13,380 nt of DNA from an uncultured Collinsella sp. (lineage in GTDB: Bacteria > Actinomycetota > Coriobacteriia > Coriobacteriales > Coriobacteriaceae). Below, in pieces: positions 1-5,971 of this stretch (the first letter of the stretch is position 1; each line of letters opens with the position of its first letter). The stretch covers positions 1-13,380 of the forward strand of contig CABQHZ010000042.1 of assembly GCA_902464175.1 (NCBI GenBank). Direction: 5' to 3'. A program made the position numbers and the translations under genes. The notes below the pieces were generated by a model. It was not told the origin of the DNA, ran no database searches, and worked only from the letters and a program-made list of their open reading frames with translations.

Positions 1-136
1 CCTCTCGGGCATCATCGCCCCATTCGCGGGGCCCGTCGCGCACTCTTTGCGCTTTAAACATTCATGCCTCTCGGCAAAACGTCCATTAGTTTATGGTGTC
101 GTCACCCAATCTAACTGCAGAATCTATGTGCACACA

Positions 137-1552
137 TTAATGCGACATGTGCGACTCGCGGCGAGCGTACACCAGCGACACCGCGAACCCGACAACGGCA
201 ATCACGGCCGCCACGCGCACGGCGGCTGCAAATCCTATCGCCTGGGCAACGTCCGATGCAACGCCTGCGGCGCCAGCAGCCACCGCAGAACTCGAAAGCA
301 GGCCGATAAACAGCGACGGACCAAACGACGCGGCAATCATGTTCCACGTGTTAAGCAATGCCGTTCCGTGAGGATGCTCAGCGGCGGGGAGCGTCTCCAA
401 ACCGGCGGTCTGCGAGGGGCTCAGTACCAAACCGACGCCGGCATACACCACAACGGTCAGCAGCACGACAACGCCGATGTTCATGCTTGCCGCGGTTATC
501 GAGATTGCCGTCTGCCCCACAGCGATCAGGGCAAAGCCGACCGGCAGCAGCGGCCACGCACCACGGGCATCCATCACGCGTCCGCCCACAATCGAGGTCA
601 CGGCGTTGCAGGCGATCGCCGGCAAAATGAGCAAACCCGCGACAAGTGCGGTCATGCCGTATGCGCCCTCAAAATAGAGCGGCAACAAAACGCTCATCGA
701 GAACGTCGTCATCATCGACACCACCACAAGCAGGCATGCAGGCCAAAAACGAACGCTCGCCATGGGACGCACGTTAAGCACCGGATGCTCGAGCTTGAGC
801 TGACGAACCGCAAACAGGCCGAGCACCACAACAGCGGCGAAAAGCGCCACGATACCGGCCATCACATTGGTCGAGAACTCGCCTACGGAATACACGAACG
901 CCGTAATGCCGGCAGTGAGCAAAACAACCGACAGAATATCAAGCGTGGTGTTCGAACACTCTCCGACATTCCGAACGAGCTTTGCTGCCGCCGCGGCGAC
1001 CACGACACCGCCCACCAGCGGCACTACGAACACCGCCCTCCAGCCAAACAACGTGCACATAAGACCACTAATCACGGGCCCAAACGCCGGCCCTAGCGTA
1101 ATGCAGGCACCGCCCAAGCTCAGATACAGACCGAGCTTCTCGCGCGGAGCACAAGATAGCACCACATTCATCATGAGCGGAAACAAGATGCCCGATCCCG
1201 CAGCCTGCAAAATACGACTTGGCAGCAAAACGGTAAACGACGGGGCGACCAGGCACAGGACTTCTCCGGCGACCATGCATCCGCATGCGAAAAACAGCAG
1301 CTTGCGCGTCGAGAAACGACCGGACAGAAAGGCCATGATGGCCGTAAAGATCGACGTCACGATCATGTATCCCGAAACGAGCCACTGCGCCGTGGTAGCG
1401 CTCACCGAAAAGACCGCCATGATGTCGTGCAACGCCACGTTAATAATGTTCTCGTTAAACGCGGCGACAAAGGCTACAGTATACATTACGATGAGAAACG
1501 CCGCAGTGGCCGATGGCGCTACTTGAACTTGTTGCTGAGATTTGCTCCCCAT
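137..1552 (-). CDS. MFS multidrug exporter, DHA2 (EmrB/QacA-like) family
   Basis: A 471-residue polytopic membrane protein that probably exports drugs or other small hydrophobic compounds in exchange for protons. Hydrophobic segments run nearly the whole length after a short polar N-terminus (residues 1-15), consistent with the 14-helix DHA2 layout. Visible family motifs are a DHA2-like NENIINVALHDI in the first helix (about residues 33-44), a degenerate motif A (SGRFSTRKLL, about 77-86) after helix 2, and a motif C-like GPAFGPVISG (about 154-163) in helix 5, typical of drug:H+ antiporters. The ATG is preceded by a good Shine-Dalgarno (AGGAAGG on the minus strand). It is divergent from the deformylase-like gene at 1757, sharing a 204-bp intergenic region. 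No regulator gene adjoins it in this window. The substrate cannot be read from the sequence; the family call is firm. Confidence 0.9.
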   Translation of the reverse strand: MGSKSQQQVQVAPSATAAFLIVMYTVAFVAAFNENIINVALHDIMAVFSVSATTAQWLVSGYMIVTSIFTAIMAFLSGRFSTRKLLFFACGCMVAGEVLCLVAPSFTVLLPSRILQAAGSGILFPLMMNVVLSCAPREKLGLYLSLGGACITLGPAFGPVISGLMCTLFGWRAVFVVPLVGGVVVAAAAAKLVRNVGECSNTTLDILSVVLLTAGITAFVYSVGEFSTNVMAGIVALFAAVVVLGLFAVRQLKLEHPVLNVRPMASVRFWPACLLVVVSMMTTFSMSVLLPLYFEGAYGMTALVAGLLILPAIACNAVTSIVGGRVMDARGAWPLLPVGFALIAVGQTAISITAASMNIGVVVLLTVVVYAGVGLVLSPSQTAGLETLPAAEHPHGTALLNTWNMIAASFGPSLFIGLLSSSAVAAGAAGVASDVAQAIGFAAAVRVAAVIAVVGFAVSLVYARRESHMSH

Positions 1553-1712
1553 GCATTTCCTTCCTCTTGGAACGACAGTCGCATCGCCCCAGAGGAACAG
1601 TCCAGGGCGAGCATGAGCCCTAGACTTACGTCAGACGCCGCACGCGACGGATCCGACAACATGGTCCAACGTCGAAAGATTGTAACGCTGACGCGCAGCT
1701 TTCCTTCCGCGC

Positions 1713-1718
1713 TATTAT
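1713..1718 (+). promoter_or_regulatory. Candidate -10 box for the first deformylase-like gene
   Basis: TATTAT lies 38 bases before the ATG at 1757 and ahead of the GAGGAG ribosome site at 1745-1750. The best -35 match (cTGACg, 1688-1693) is weak and sits 19 bases upstream, so this is a suggestion only. The rest of the 1553-1756 divergent spacer must also hold the MFS promoter, for which I see no convincing hexamers. Confidence 0.35.
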
Positions 1719-1756
1719 TAAAAGTCCACGAAAGCACGAGACATGAGGAGCCCGCC

Positions 1757-2167
1757 ATGATTAAGCCCATCATGAAATCCGAGTTCTTTTTGCGCCTGCC
1801 TTCCGAAGACGCGGGACCCGACGATGCCGCGACCGGGCAGGACCTCCTGGATACGCTCCATGAGCATGAGCACGAGTGCGTGGGCCTTGCCGCCAATATG
1901 ATCGGCGTGCGCAAACGCATCATCTGCGTAAAGGACGGCAACAGGGCGCTGCTGATGTACAACCCTCAAATTCTTGAGCAGGTCAATTCCTATCAGACGA
2001 GCGAAGGATGTCTCTCGCTTTCCGGCGAGCGCCCCTGTACTCGCTATCGCCGCATTAAGGTTGAGTATTTGGACGAGAATTTCGTCCACCGCATCAAAAA
2101 CTTCTCGGGCTACACCGCCGAGATCATCCAACACGAAATCGACCACTGTTGCGGAATCGTTATCTAG
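1757..2167 (+). CDS. def: Short peptide-deformylase-like protein with Gln-to-Met in motif 1
   Basis: A 136-residue member of the peptide deformylase family, metalloenzymes that remove the formyl group from the N-terminal methionine of new proteins. Motif 1 reads GLAANM (residues 43-48), motif 2 EGCLS (83-87, metal ligand Cys85) and motif 3 HEIDH (126-130, ligands His126 and His130, catalytic Glu127). The glutamine that closes motif 1 in classical enzymes (Gln50 in E. coli) is Met48 here. From memory, short deformylases of gut Firmicutes carry the same AANMIG sequence, so this may be a subfamily trait and not decay. The protein is shorter than E. coli Def (about 169 residues) and ends just after motif 3. 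The ATG at 1757 was chosen because GAGGAG lies 6 bases upstream; the longer open frame has no such support. No fmt gene adjoins it, so a housekeeping Def may lie elsewhere. Confidence 0.85.
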   Translation: MIKPIMKSEFFLRLPSEDAGPDDAATGQDLLDTLHEHEHECVGLAANMIGVRKRIICVKDGNRALLMYNPQILEQVNSYQTSEGCLSLSGERPCTRYRRIKVEYLDENFVHRIKNFSGYTAEIIQHEIDHCCGIVI

Positions 2168-2182
2168 TTCCGCCGATTCAAG

Positions 2183-2220
2183 AAAGCTCCCTGCAGCAAA
2201 ACAACTGCAGGGAGCTTTTC
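2183..2220. terminator. Bidirectional intrinsic terminator between def-like gene and alaA
   Basis: A perfect 11-bp stem (GCTCCCTGCAG, 2186-2196, with CTGCAGGGAGC, 2205-2215) has an 8-base loop. It is followed by TTTTC on the plus strand and by TTTCTT on the minus strand, so it can end both convergent genes (stops at 2167 plus and 2243 minus). Confidence 0.9.
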
Positions 2221-2242
2221 ATAGTGCGGAACTTCTATCCCA

Positions 2243-3763
2243 CTAGCTCTGGCGGTAATGGTCAAAGAAGTCGGCGAGGTCTTCGAGGGACTCTTTGAGT
2301 ACTTCCATGCGCGGCAGGTACACGATACGGAAGTGGTCGGGCTCAGCCCAGTTGAAGCCGCCGCCGCGCGTGATCAGGATCTTCTTCTCGTGCAGCAGGT
2401 CAAGGGCGAACTGCTCGTCATCGGTGATGTTGAACTTCTTCACATCCATCTTGGGGAAGATGTAGAACGCCGCGCGCGGCTTAACCACCGAGATGCCGTC
2501 AATCTTGTTGAGCGCCTCATACACAAAGTTGCGCTGCTCGTAAACACGGCCGCCGGGACGGATGTAGTCGTTAACGGACTGATGACCACCGAGTGCCGTC
2601 TGAACGATCGACTGAGCCGGCACGTTGGAGCACAGGCGCATGTTGGAGAGCATGTTAATGCCCATGATGAAGTCGCTCATGCAGCGCTGGTTGCCCGAAA
2701 GCACCATCCAGCCAATACGATAGCCCGCGATCATGTGCGACTTGGAAAGGCCGCTAAAGGTGACGCAGGGCAGATCAGGAGCGAGCGAGGCAATCGAGAC
2801 GTGCTCGTAACCGTCCATGCACAGGCGGTCGTAGATCTCATCGGCAAAGATCATCAGCTGATGCCTGCGTGCAACCTCGACGATGCCCTCGAGCACCTCG
2901 CGCGGGTAGACCGAGCCCGTGGGGTTGTTGGGGTTGATGATAACGAGGGCTTTGGTCGCGCTCGTGATCTTGGACTCCATATCCTCCAGGTCGGGATACC
3001 AATCCGCCTGCTCATCGCACAGATAGTGCACGGGATGACCGCCGGCAAGGGTTGCGCACGCCGTCCAGAGCGGATAGTCGGGGCTGGGGATCAGAATCTC
3101 GTCGCCATTGTCGAGCAGCGCGTTCATCGAAAGCTGAATGAGCTCGGATACGCCGTTGCCTGTGTAGATATGCTCCATCTGAACGTTGGGCAAGCCCTTG
3201 ATCTGCGAATACTGCATGATCGCTTTGCGCGCGGAGAACAGGCCACGCGAGTTGGAATAGCCTTCGCAGTCGGGCAGCTGCTGGCGCATGTCCTTGATGA
3301 CCTCATCGGGCGTGCGGAAACCGAAGGGCGCCGGGTTGCCGATGTTGAGCTTGAGAATACGCTCGCCCTCGTCCTCCATACGGGCAGCCTCGTCGACGAC
3401 GGGACCGCGCACGTCATACAGGACGTTATCGAGTTTAGTGGATTTAGAAAAAGTACGCATGGTGGTGCTCCTTGGAATTTGAGCTGAGGGATGGGATTCG
3501 GGCTTGGAAACGTTGCGGGACGATGATGTCTCGCCTTGATCGGCGTCACCGGCGATCAGCCAGGTAACATCGACCTCCAAAATACGGGCGAGCAGCTCTG
3601 CCACATCGCGCCGCGGGATCGTCTTGCCGCTCACATATTGGCTCATCTGACTCTTGCCGAGTTTTTTGCCGAGCATCTCCGATGCGCGGATCACGTCCGA
3701 CTGGCGAACGTCGCGATCGGACATAGCCTGTCGCAGACGATCGCTAAACGTCTCTTGGGCCAC
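2243..3763 (-). CDS. alaA: Alanine aminotransferase AlaA fused to an N-terminal XRE-type helix-turn-helix
   Basis: A 506-residue two-part protein. Residues about 4-70 form a Cro/C1-like helix-turn-helix domain; residues 71-101 are a Ser/Pro-rich linker; residues 102-506 align along their whole length with E. coli AlaA as I recall it (405 residues). AlaA is a fold-type I PLP enzyme that interconverts pyruvate plus glutamate with alanine plus 2-oxoglutarate in the cytosol. Visible motifs, in AlaA numbering, are NIGNPAPFGF (39-48), NPNNPTG (176-182), FADEIY (205-210) and GLSK with PLP lysine 240 (341 in the fusion). The GTG start at 3761-3763 was chosen over the ATG at 3802 because AAGGAGG lies 5 bases upstream. 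A second AAGGAG-N7-ATG lies inside, at residue 102. The catalytic residues are intact, so the aminotransferase is likely active. The HTH part probably binds the repeated sites upstream (inference). Confidence 0.92.
   Translation of the reverse strand: MAQETFSDRLRQAMSDRDVRQSDVIRASEMLGKKLGKSQMSQYVSGKTIPRRDVAELLARILEVDVTWLIAGDADQGETSSSRNVSKPESHPSAQIPRSTTMRTFSKSTKLDNVLYDVRGPVVDEAARMEDEGERILKLNIGNPAPFGFRTPDEVIKDMRQQLPDCEGYSNSRGLFSARKAIMQYSQIKGLPNVQMEHIYTGNGVSELIQLSMNALLDNGDEILIPSPDYPLWTACATLAGGHPVHYLCDEQADWYPDLEDMESKITSATKALVIINPNNPTGSVYPREVLEGIVEVARRHQLMIFADEIYDRLCMDGYEHVSIASLAPDLPCVTFSGLSKSHMIAGYRIGWMVLSGNQRCMSDFIMGINMLSNMRLCSNVPAQSIVQTALGGHQSVNDYIRPGGRVYEQRNFVYEALNKIDGISVVKPRAAFYIFPKMDVKKFNITDDEQFALDLLHEKKILITRGGGFNWAEPDHFRIVYLPRMEVLKESLEDLADFFDHYRQS
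3458..3473 (-). promoter_or_regulatory. Internal ribosome binding site and ATG for stand-alone AlaA
   Basis: On the minus strand AAGGAG (3468-3473) is followed after 7 bases by ATG (3460-3458), in frame inside the fusion. Initiation here would give a 405-residue protein, the length I recall for E. coli AlaA. This either makes a second, HTH-less product or is a relic of two separate genes. Confidence 0.6.
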
Positions 3764-3768
3764 TAGAA

Positions 3769-3775
3769 CCTCCTT
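3769..3775 (-). promoter_or_regulatory. Shine-Dalgarno that sets the GTG start of the HTH-AlaA gene
   Basis: AAGGAGG on the minus strand, 5 bases before GTG 3763-3761. It excludes the upstream in-frame ATG at 3802 as the likely start. Confidence 0.8.
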
Positions 3776-3784
3776 GCTGGCAAA

Positions 3785-3867
3785 GTTCAATTTATACAAC
3801 ACGAATTGAACCTGAGTTCAATTTAGGCAGCAGTATAACGCCGTGCTATTTCGAAAAGTTCAATTTC
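3785..3867 (-). promoter_or_regulatory. Promoter and four-copy GTTCAATT operator cluster upstream of HTH-alaA
   Basis: The 8-mer GTTCAATT occurs on the plus strand at 3785-3792, 3816-3823 and 3858-3865, and as its complement AATTGAAC at 3804-3811. The 3804-3811 and 3816-3823 copies form an inverted pair. On the minus strand a -35-like TTGAAC lies within the 3816-3823 copy and a -10-like TATAAA lies at about 3791-3796, with a 19-base spacer. The sites therefore overlap the promoter, as expected for autorepression, possibly by the fused HTH domain (inference). Confidence 0.55.
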
Positions 3868-3926
3868 AAAAATAAAATGAGCAAGACCTCGAGATTTATC
3901 CCAAGGCGATAACGACGTGCACGCAT

Positions 3927-4784
3927 TTAGAGGTATTCGAGGAAACGAGCGGCGGCAAGCGAAACATCGGCCGTTCGATATATGGCGTTGATCTGCCGAT
4001 GGGGATGCCCTTCGAGCGGACGCACAGCAACATCGAACTGGCAGCGACGCAAGATGAGCGCGGGAAGAATGCTCACGCCCAGGCCATCCTCGACCATAGC
4101 CATAATCGCATAGTCATCCCAAGTCGACAGTTTTGAGCGCACCGCCAGCCCCGCCCGACGGAATAGCGGCGTAATCTCATCATCGGTACCCCGTTCCAGC
4201 AGAATAAACTGCTCTCTTGCCAAATCGGTAAGAGAGACGAACTCCGCCGTGGCAAGCAACGAATCTGTCGGCACCACCGCCATCAGCTCATCACACACTA
4301 AAGACCGTGATGCCATGCCGTTTTCTCGGGGCTCACGCGGGATAAAGCCCAGGTCGCAGCGCCCCTCCGCCACCCATTGTTCAATCTCTGAGTAATCGCC
4401 CATCAGCAACTCATAATCGACGTCCGGGTGATCGGCGCGAAAACGCGCTATGACCGGTGGCAGCACGTGGGTCGCCACACTCGAAAACGTACCAATGCAG
4501 ATCTTGCCGCGCATGAGCCCACGCATCTCGTCCACGTGTCGCTGCAGGCGGCCAAACTCCTCGCAGAGCGCCTCAACCGCCGGCATGATCTGCCGCCCAT
4601 CGGCAGAAAGCACCACACCCTCGCGGCTGCGGTCGAGCACCTTAAAACCCCAATCGGTCTCAAGGTCGCCCACCATGCGGCTCACGCCCGACTGCGAATA
4701 GCTCAGCCGCTCGGCGGCGCGCGTAAAACTGCCGGCCCGCACGGTCTCGAGCAGAACCTGCATCTTTTGAATATTCGTTTCCAC
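3927..4784 (-). CDS. LysR-family transcriptional regulator
   Basis: A 285-residue LysR-type regulator. Residues 1-60 carry the winged helix-turn-helix (FTRAAERLSYSQSGVSRMV region), followed by the linker helix and then the two-lobed effector-binding domain (about 90-285). The start is GTG (4784-4782) with GGAGGGG just upstream; the first residues (METNIQKMQVLLETV) fit the usual LysR N-terminus. It is divergent from the EamA permease at 4903. In the 118-bp spacer there are two palindromes matching the T-N11-A LysR box, so it probably controls both itself and the permease. The effector is unknown and cannot be read from the sequence. Confidence 0.92.
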   Translation of the reverse strand: METNIQKMQVLLETVRAGSFTRAAERLSYSQSGVSRMVGDLETDWGFKVLDRSREGVVLSADGRQIMPAVEALCEEFGRLQRHVDEMRGLMRGKICIGTFSSVATHVLPPVIARFRADHPDVDYELLMGDYSEIEQWVAEGRCDLGFIPREPRENGMASRSLVCDELMAVVPTDSLLATAEFVSLTDLAREQFILLERGTDDEITPLFRRAGLAVRSKLSTWDDYAIMAMVEDGLGVSILPALILRRCQFDVAVRPLEGHPHRQINAIYRTADVSLAAARFLEYL

Positions 4785-4801
4785 GGCACCCCTCCACTTT
4801 T

Positions 4802-4820
4802 ACATGAGTTTTTGTCATGT
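4802..4820. promoter_or_regulatory. LysR-box palindrome in the lysR leader
   Basis: ACATGA (4802-4807) and TCATGT (4815-4820) form a perfect 6-bp inverted repeat with a 7-base spacer. TGA...TCA inside it matches T-N11-A (4805-4817). It lies between the lysR -10 box and its ribosome site, so binding here would block the lysR transcript. Confidence 0.5.
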
Positions 4821-4829
4821 TATCCATGC

Positions 4830-4835
4830 ATTATA
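4830..4835 (-). promoter_or_regulatory. Consensus -10 box of the lysR gene
   Basis: TATAAT on the minus strand, about 46 bases before the GTG start. The -35 region (about 4852-4858) is poor and abuts the palindrome at 4857-4873. Confidence 0.5.
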
Positions 4836-4856
4836 TTCGCTTTTCTTCTAAAGCCA

Positions 4857-4873
4857 GTTCACCCATAGTGAAC
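4857..4873. promoter_or_regulatory. LysR-box palindrome between lysR and the EamA permease
   Basis: GTTCAC (4857-4862), spacer CCATA, GTGAAC (4868-4873): a perfect 6-bp inverted repeat containing a T-N11-A core (4859-4871). It overlaps the -35 region of lysR and lies 30 bases before the permease ATG, the expected place for a site that controls both directions. Confidence 0.6.
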
Positions 4874-4902
4874 ATGCTCGGATATAGAGGGGATGTCAGC
4901 AC

Positions 4903-5814
4903 ATGAACAACGGACTGTTTACGTACTTAGCAGCATTGCTATTGTTTGGCTCCAACGGCATCATCGCCGCTGCCATCGCGCTGCCGAGCTCCGATATCGT
5001 ACTGTTGCGCACGTTTTTGGGCGCTCTCACCCTTGCCGCCATCCTCTTCATAACCAAGCGCCATAACCTGCAGGCTCCGTCTCGCCCCCGCGAGGCCGCA
5101 GCGCTCATCGTCTCGGGCGCCGCGCTGGGCGCCAGCTGGATTTTCCTGTTCCGCGCCTATCAGACGATCGGCGTTGGTATCTCCTCGCTGTTGTATTACT
5201 GTGGCCCCATCATCGTTATGGCCCTCTCCCCGCTCATTTTTGGCGAAAAGCTGACCGGCGGCAAAATCGCCGGCTTTGTCGCCGTCGCCTGCGGTGCTTT
5301 TCTCATTGCAGCGCAAGGTCTAGGCGGCAATATGCCCATTGCGGGCATCGTCTGTGGAATCGCCTCGGCCTTCTGCTATGCATTGATGGTCATCGCCAGC
5401 AAGGGTGCGCCGCACATCGAGGGCCTCGAGAACTCCGCACTCCAAGTGAGCGCCGCCTTTGTGACCGCACTGGCCCTCACGCTCATCACGCAGGGCGCTC
5501 CCTCGTTCCTGTCCGCCGGCGTCGCCGCCAGCATTGATTGGCGCGCCGTCGCTATGCTCGGCGTCGTCAACACCGGCATTGGTTGCCTGCTCTACTTTAG
5601 CGCCGTCGCCAAGCTGCCCGTCCAGACCGTCGCCGTCGTCGGCTACCTCGAGCCGCTTTCGGCGGTCGTGTTCTCGGCCGCCCTTTTGGGTGAAGCCATA
5701 ACACCGGTCCGCCTGATGGGCGCCGCGCTTATCATCGGCGGCGCGATTTTTTGCGAACTCGCCGGCAAACGCGCAAACGCCAAGGCTGGCATCGCCCAGA
5801 CAGCACGTGCTTAA
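4903..5814 (+). CDS. EamA/DMT-superfamily permease
   Basis: A 303-residue inner-membrane carrier of the drug/metabolite transporter superfamily. The sequence shows about ten hydrophobic helices in two homologous halves, each ending with the typical EamA pattern: SSLLYYCGPIIVMALSPLIFGE in the first half and VAVVGYLEPLSAVVFSAALLGE in the second, split here by description. The charged C-terminal tail is short. Family members export amino acids or other metabolites, but the substrate cannot be assigned. ATG 4903 follows GAGGGG at 4887-4892 with a 10-base gap. It is divergent from the LysR regulator and is its likely target. I see no strong terminator after it; only a weak AAAGC/GCTTT hairpin follows the stop. 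Confidence 0.9.
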   Translation: MNNGLFTYLAALLLFGSNGIIAAAIALPSSDIVLLRTFLGALTLAAILFITKRHNLQAPSRPREAAALIVSGAALGASWIFLFRAYQTIGVGISSLLYYCGPIIVMALSPLIFGEKLTGGKIAGFVAVACGAFLIAAQGLGGNMPIAGIVCGIASAFCYALMVIASKGAPHIEGLENSALQVSAAFVTALALTLITQGAPSFLSAGVAASIDWRAVAMLGVVNTGIGCLLYFSAVAKLPVQTVAVVGYLEPLSAVVFSAALLGEAITPVRLMGAALIIGGAIFCELAGKRANAKAGIAQTARA

Positions 5815-5848
5815 AAGCCCCTGCTTTGAAATGCTACCTGCGTAGATA

Positions 5849-5872
5849 AATAATCCCCAGCTGAGGATTATT
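5849..5872. promoter_or_regulatory. 24-bp near-perfect palindrome upstream of kup
   Basis: AATAATCC (5849-5856) pairs with GGATTATT (5865-5872), with CAGCTG at the centre. Eleven of 12 positions are symmetric; only C5857 against A5864 breaks it. It lacks a following T-run on either strand, so an operator is more likely than an intrinsic terminator. It lies in the 157-bp gap between the EamA gene and kup. Confidence 0.5.
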
Positions 5873-5879
5873 GTCTAAA

Positions 5880-5966
5880 ATAACCCGATGTGCCAAACTG
5901 CTCTTGTATGTATAAAGACGGCATAAAGTTTTTTGTCCTAGACAGATAACCGGATGTCTAAGGGAG
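5880..5966 (+). promoter_or_regulatory. kup leader with repeated elements and the ribosome site
   Basis: ATAACCCGATGT (5880-5891) recurs as ATAACCGGATGT (5946-5957). TAGACA (5939-5944) and TGTCTA (5955-5960) can form a 6-bp hairpin whose right arm touches the Shine-Dalgarno AAGGGAG (5960-5966). TATAAA at 5911-5916 is a possible -10. Such a leader could regulate translation, but I cannot match it to a known riboswitch by eye. Confidence 0.35.
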
Positions 5967-5971
5967 TCCTC

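Noticed and set aside
1..136. Possible end of an upstream gene and a small GCGCA/TGCGC hairpin (38-52) at the left edge
   Set aside because: Only about 18 codons are visible before a stop in one frame and nothing recognisable is encoded; the hairpin has a 5-bp stem and a weak T-run. No confident gene or terminator.
47..1096. Plus-strand open frame (349 codons) opposite the MFS exporter
   Set aside because: Translation is rich in Arg and His, typical of antisense to a GC-rich membrane protein; no motif.
2258..3487. Long open frame (409 codons) on the plus strand opposite alaA
   Set aside because: Antisense shadow of the high-GC aminotransferase gene; composition is rich in His, Arg, Val and Asp with no fold-like pattern, and the opposite strand is clearly coding.
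3803..3926. CGTGCACG palindrome near 3915 as a terminator for the LysR gene
   Set aside because: Too short and with no following T-run; could be chance in this GC-rich sequence.
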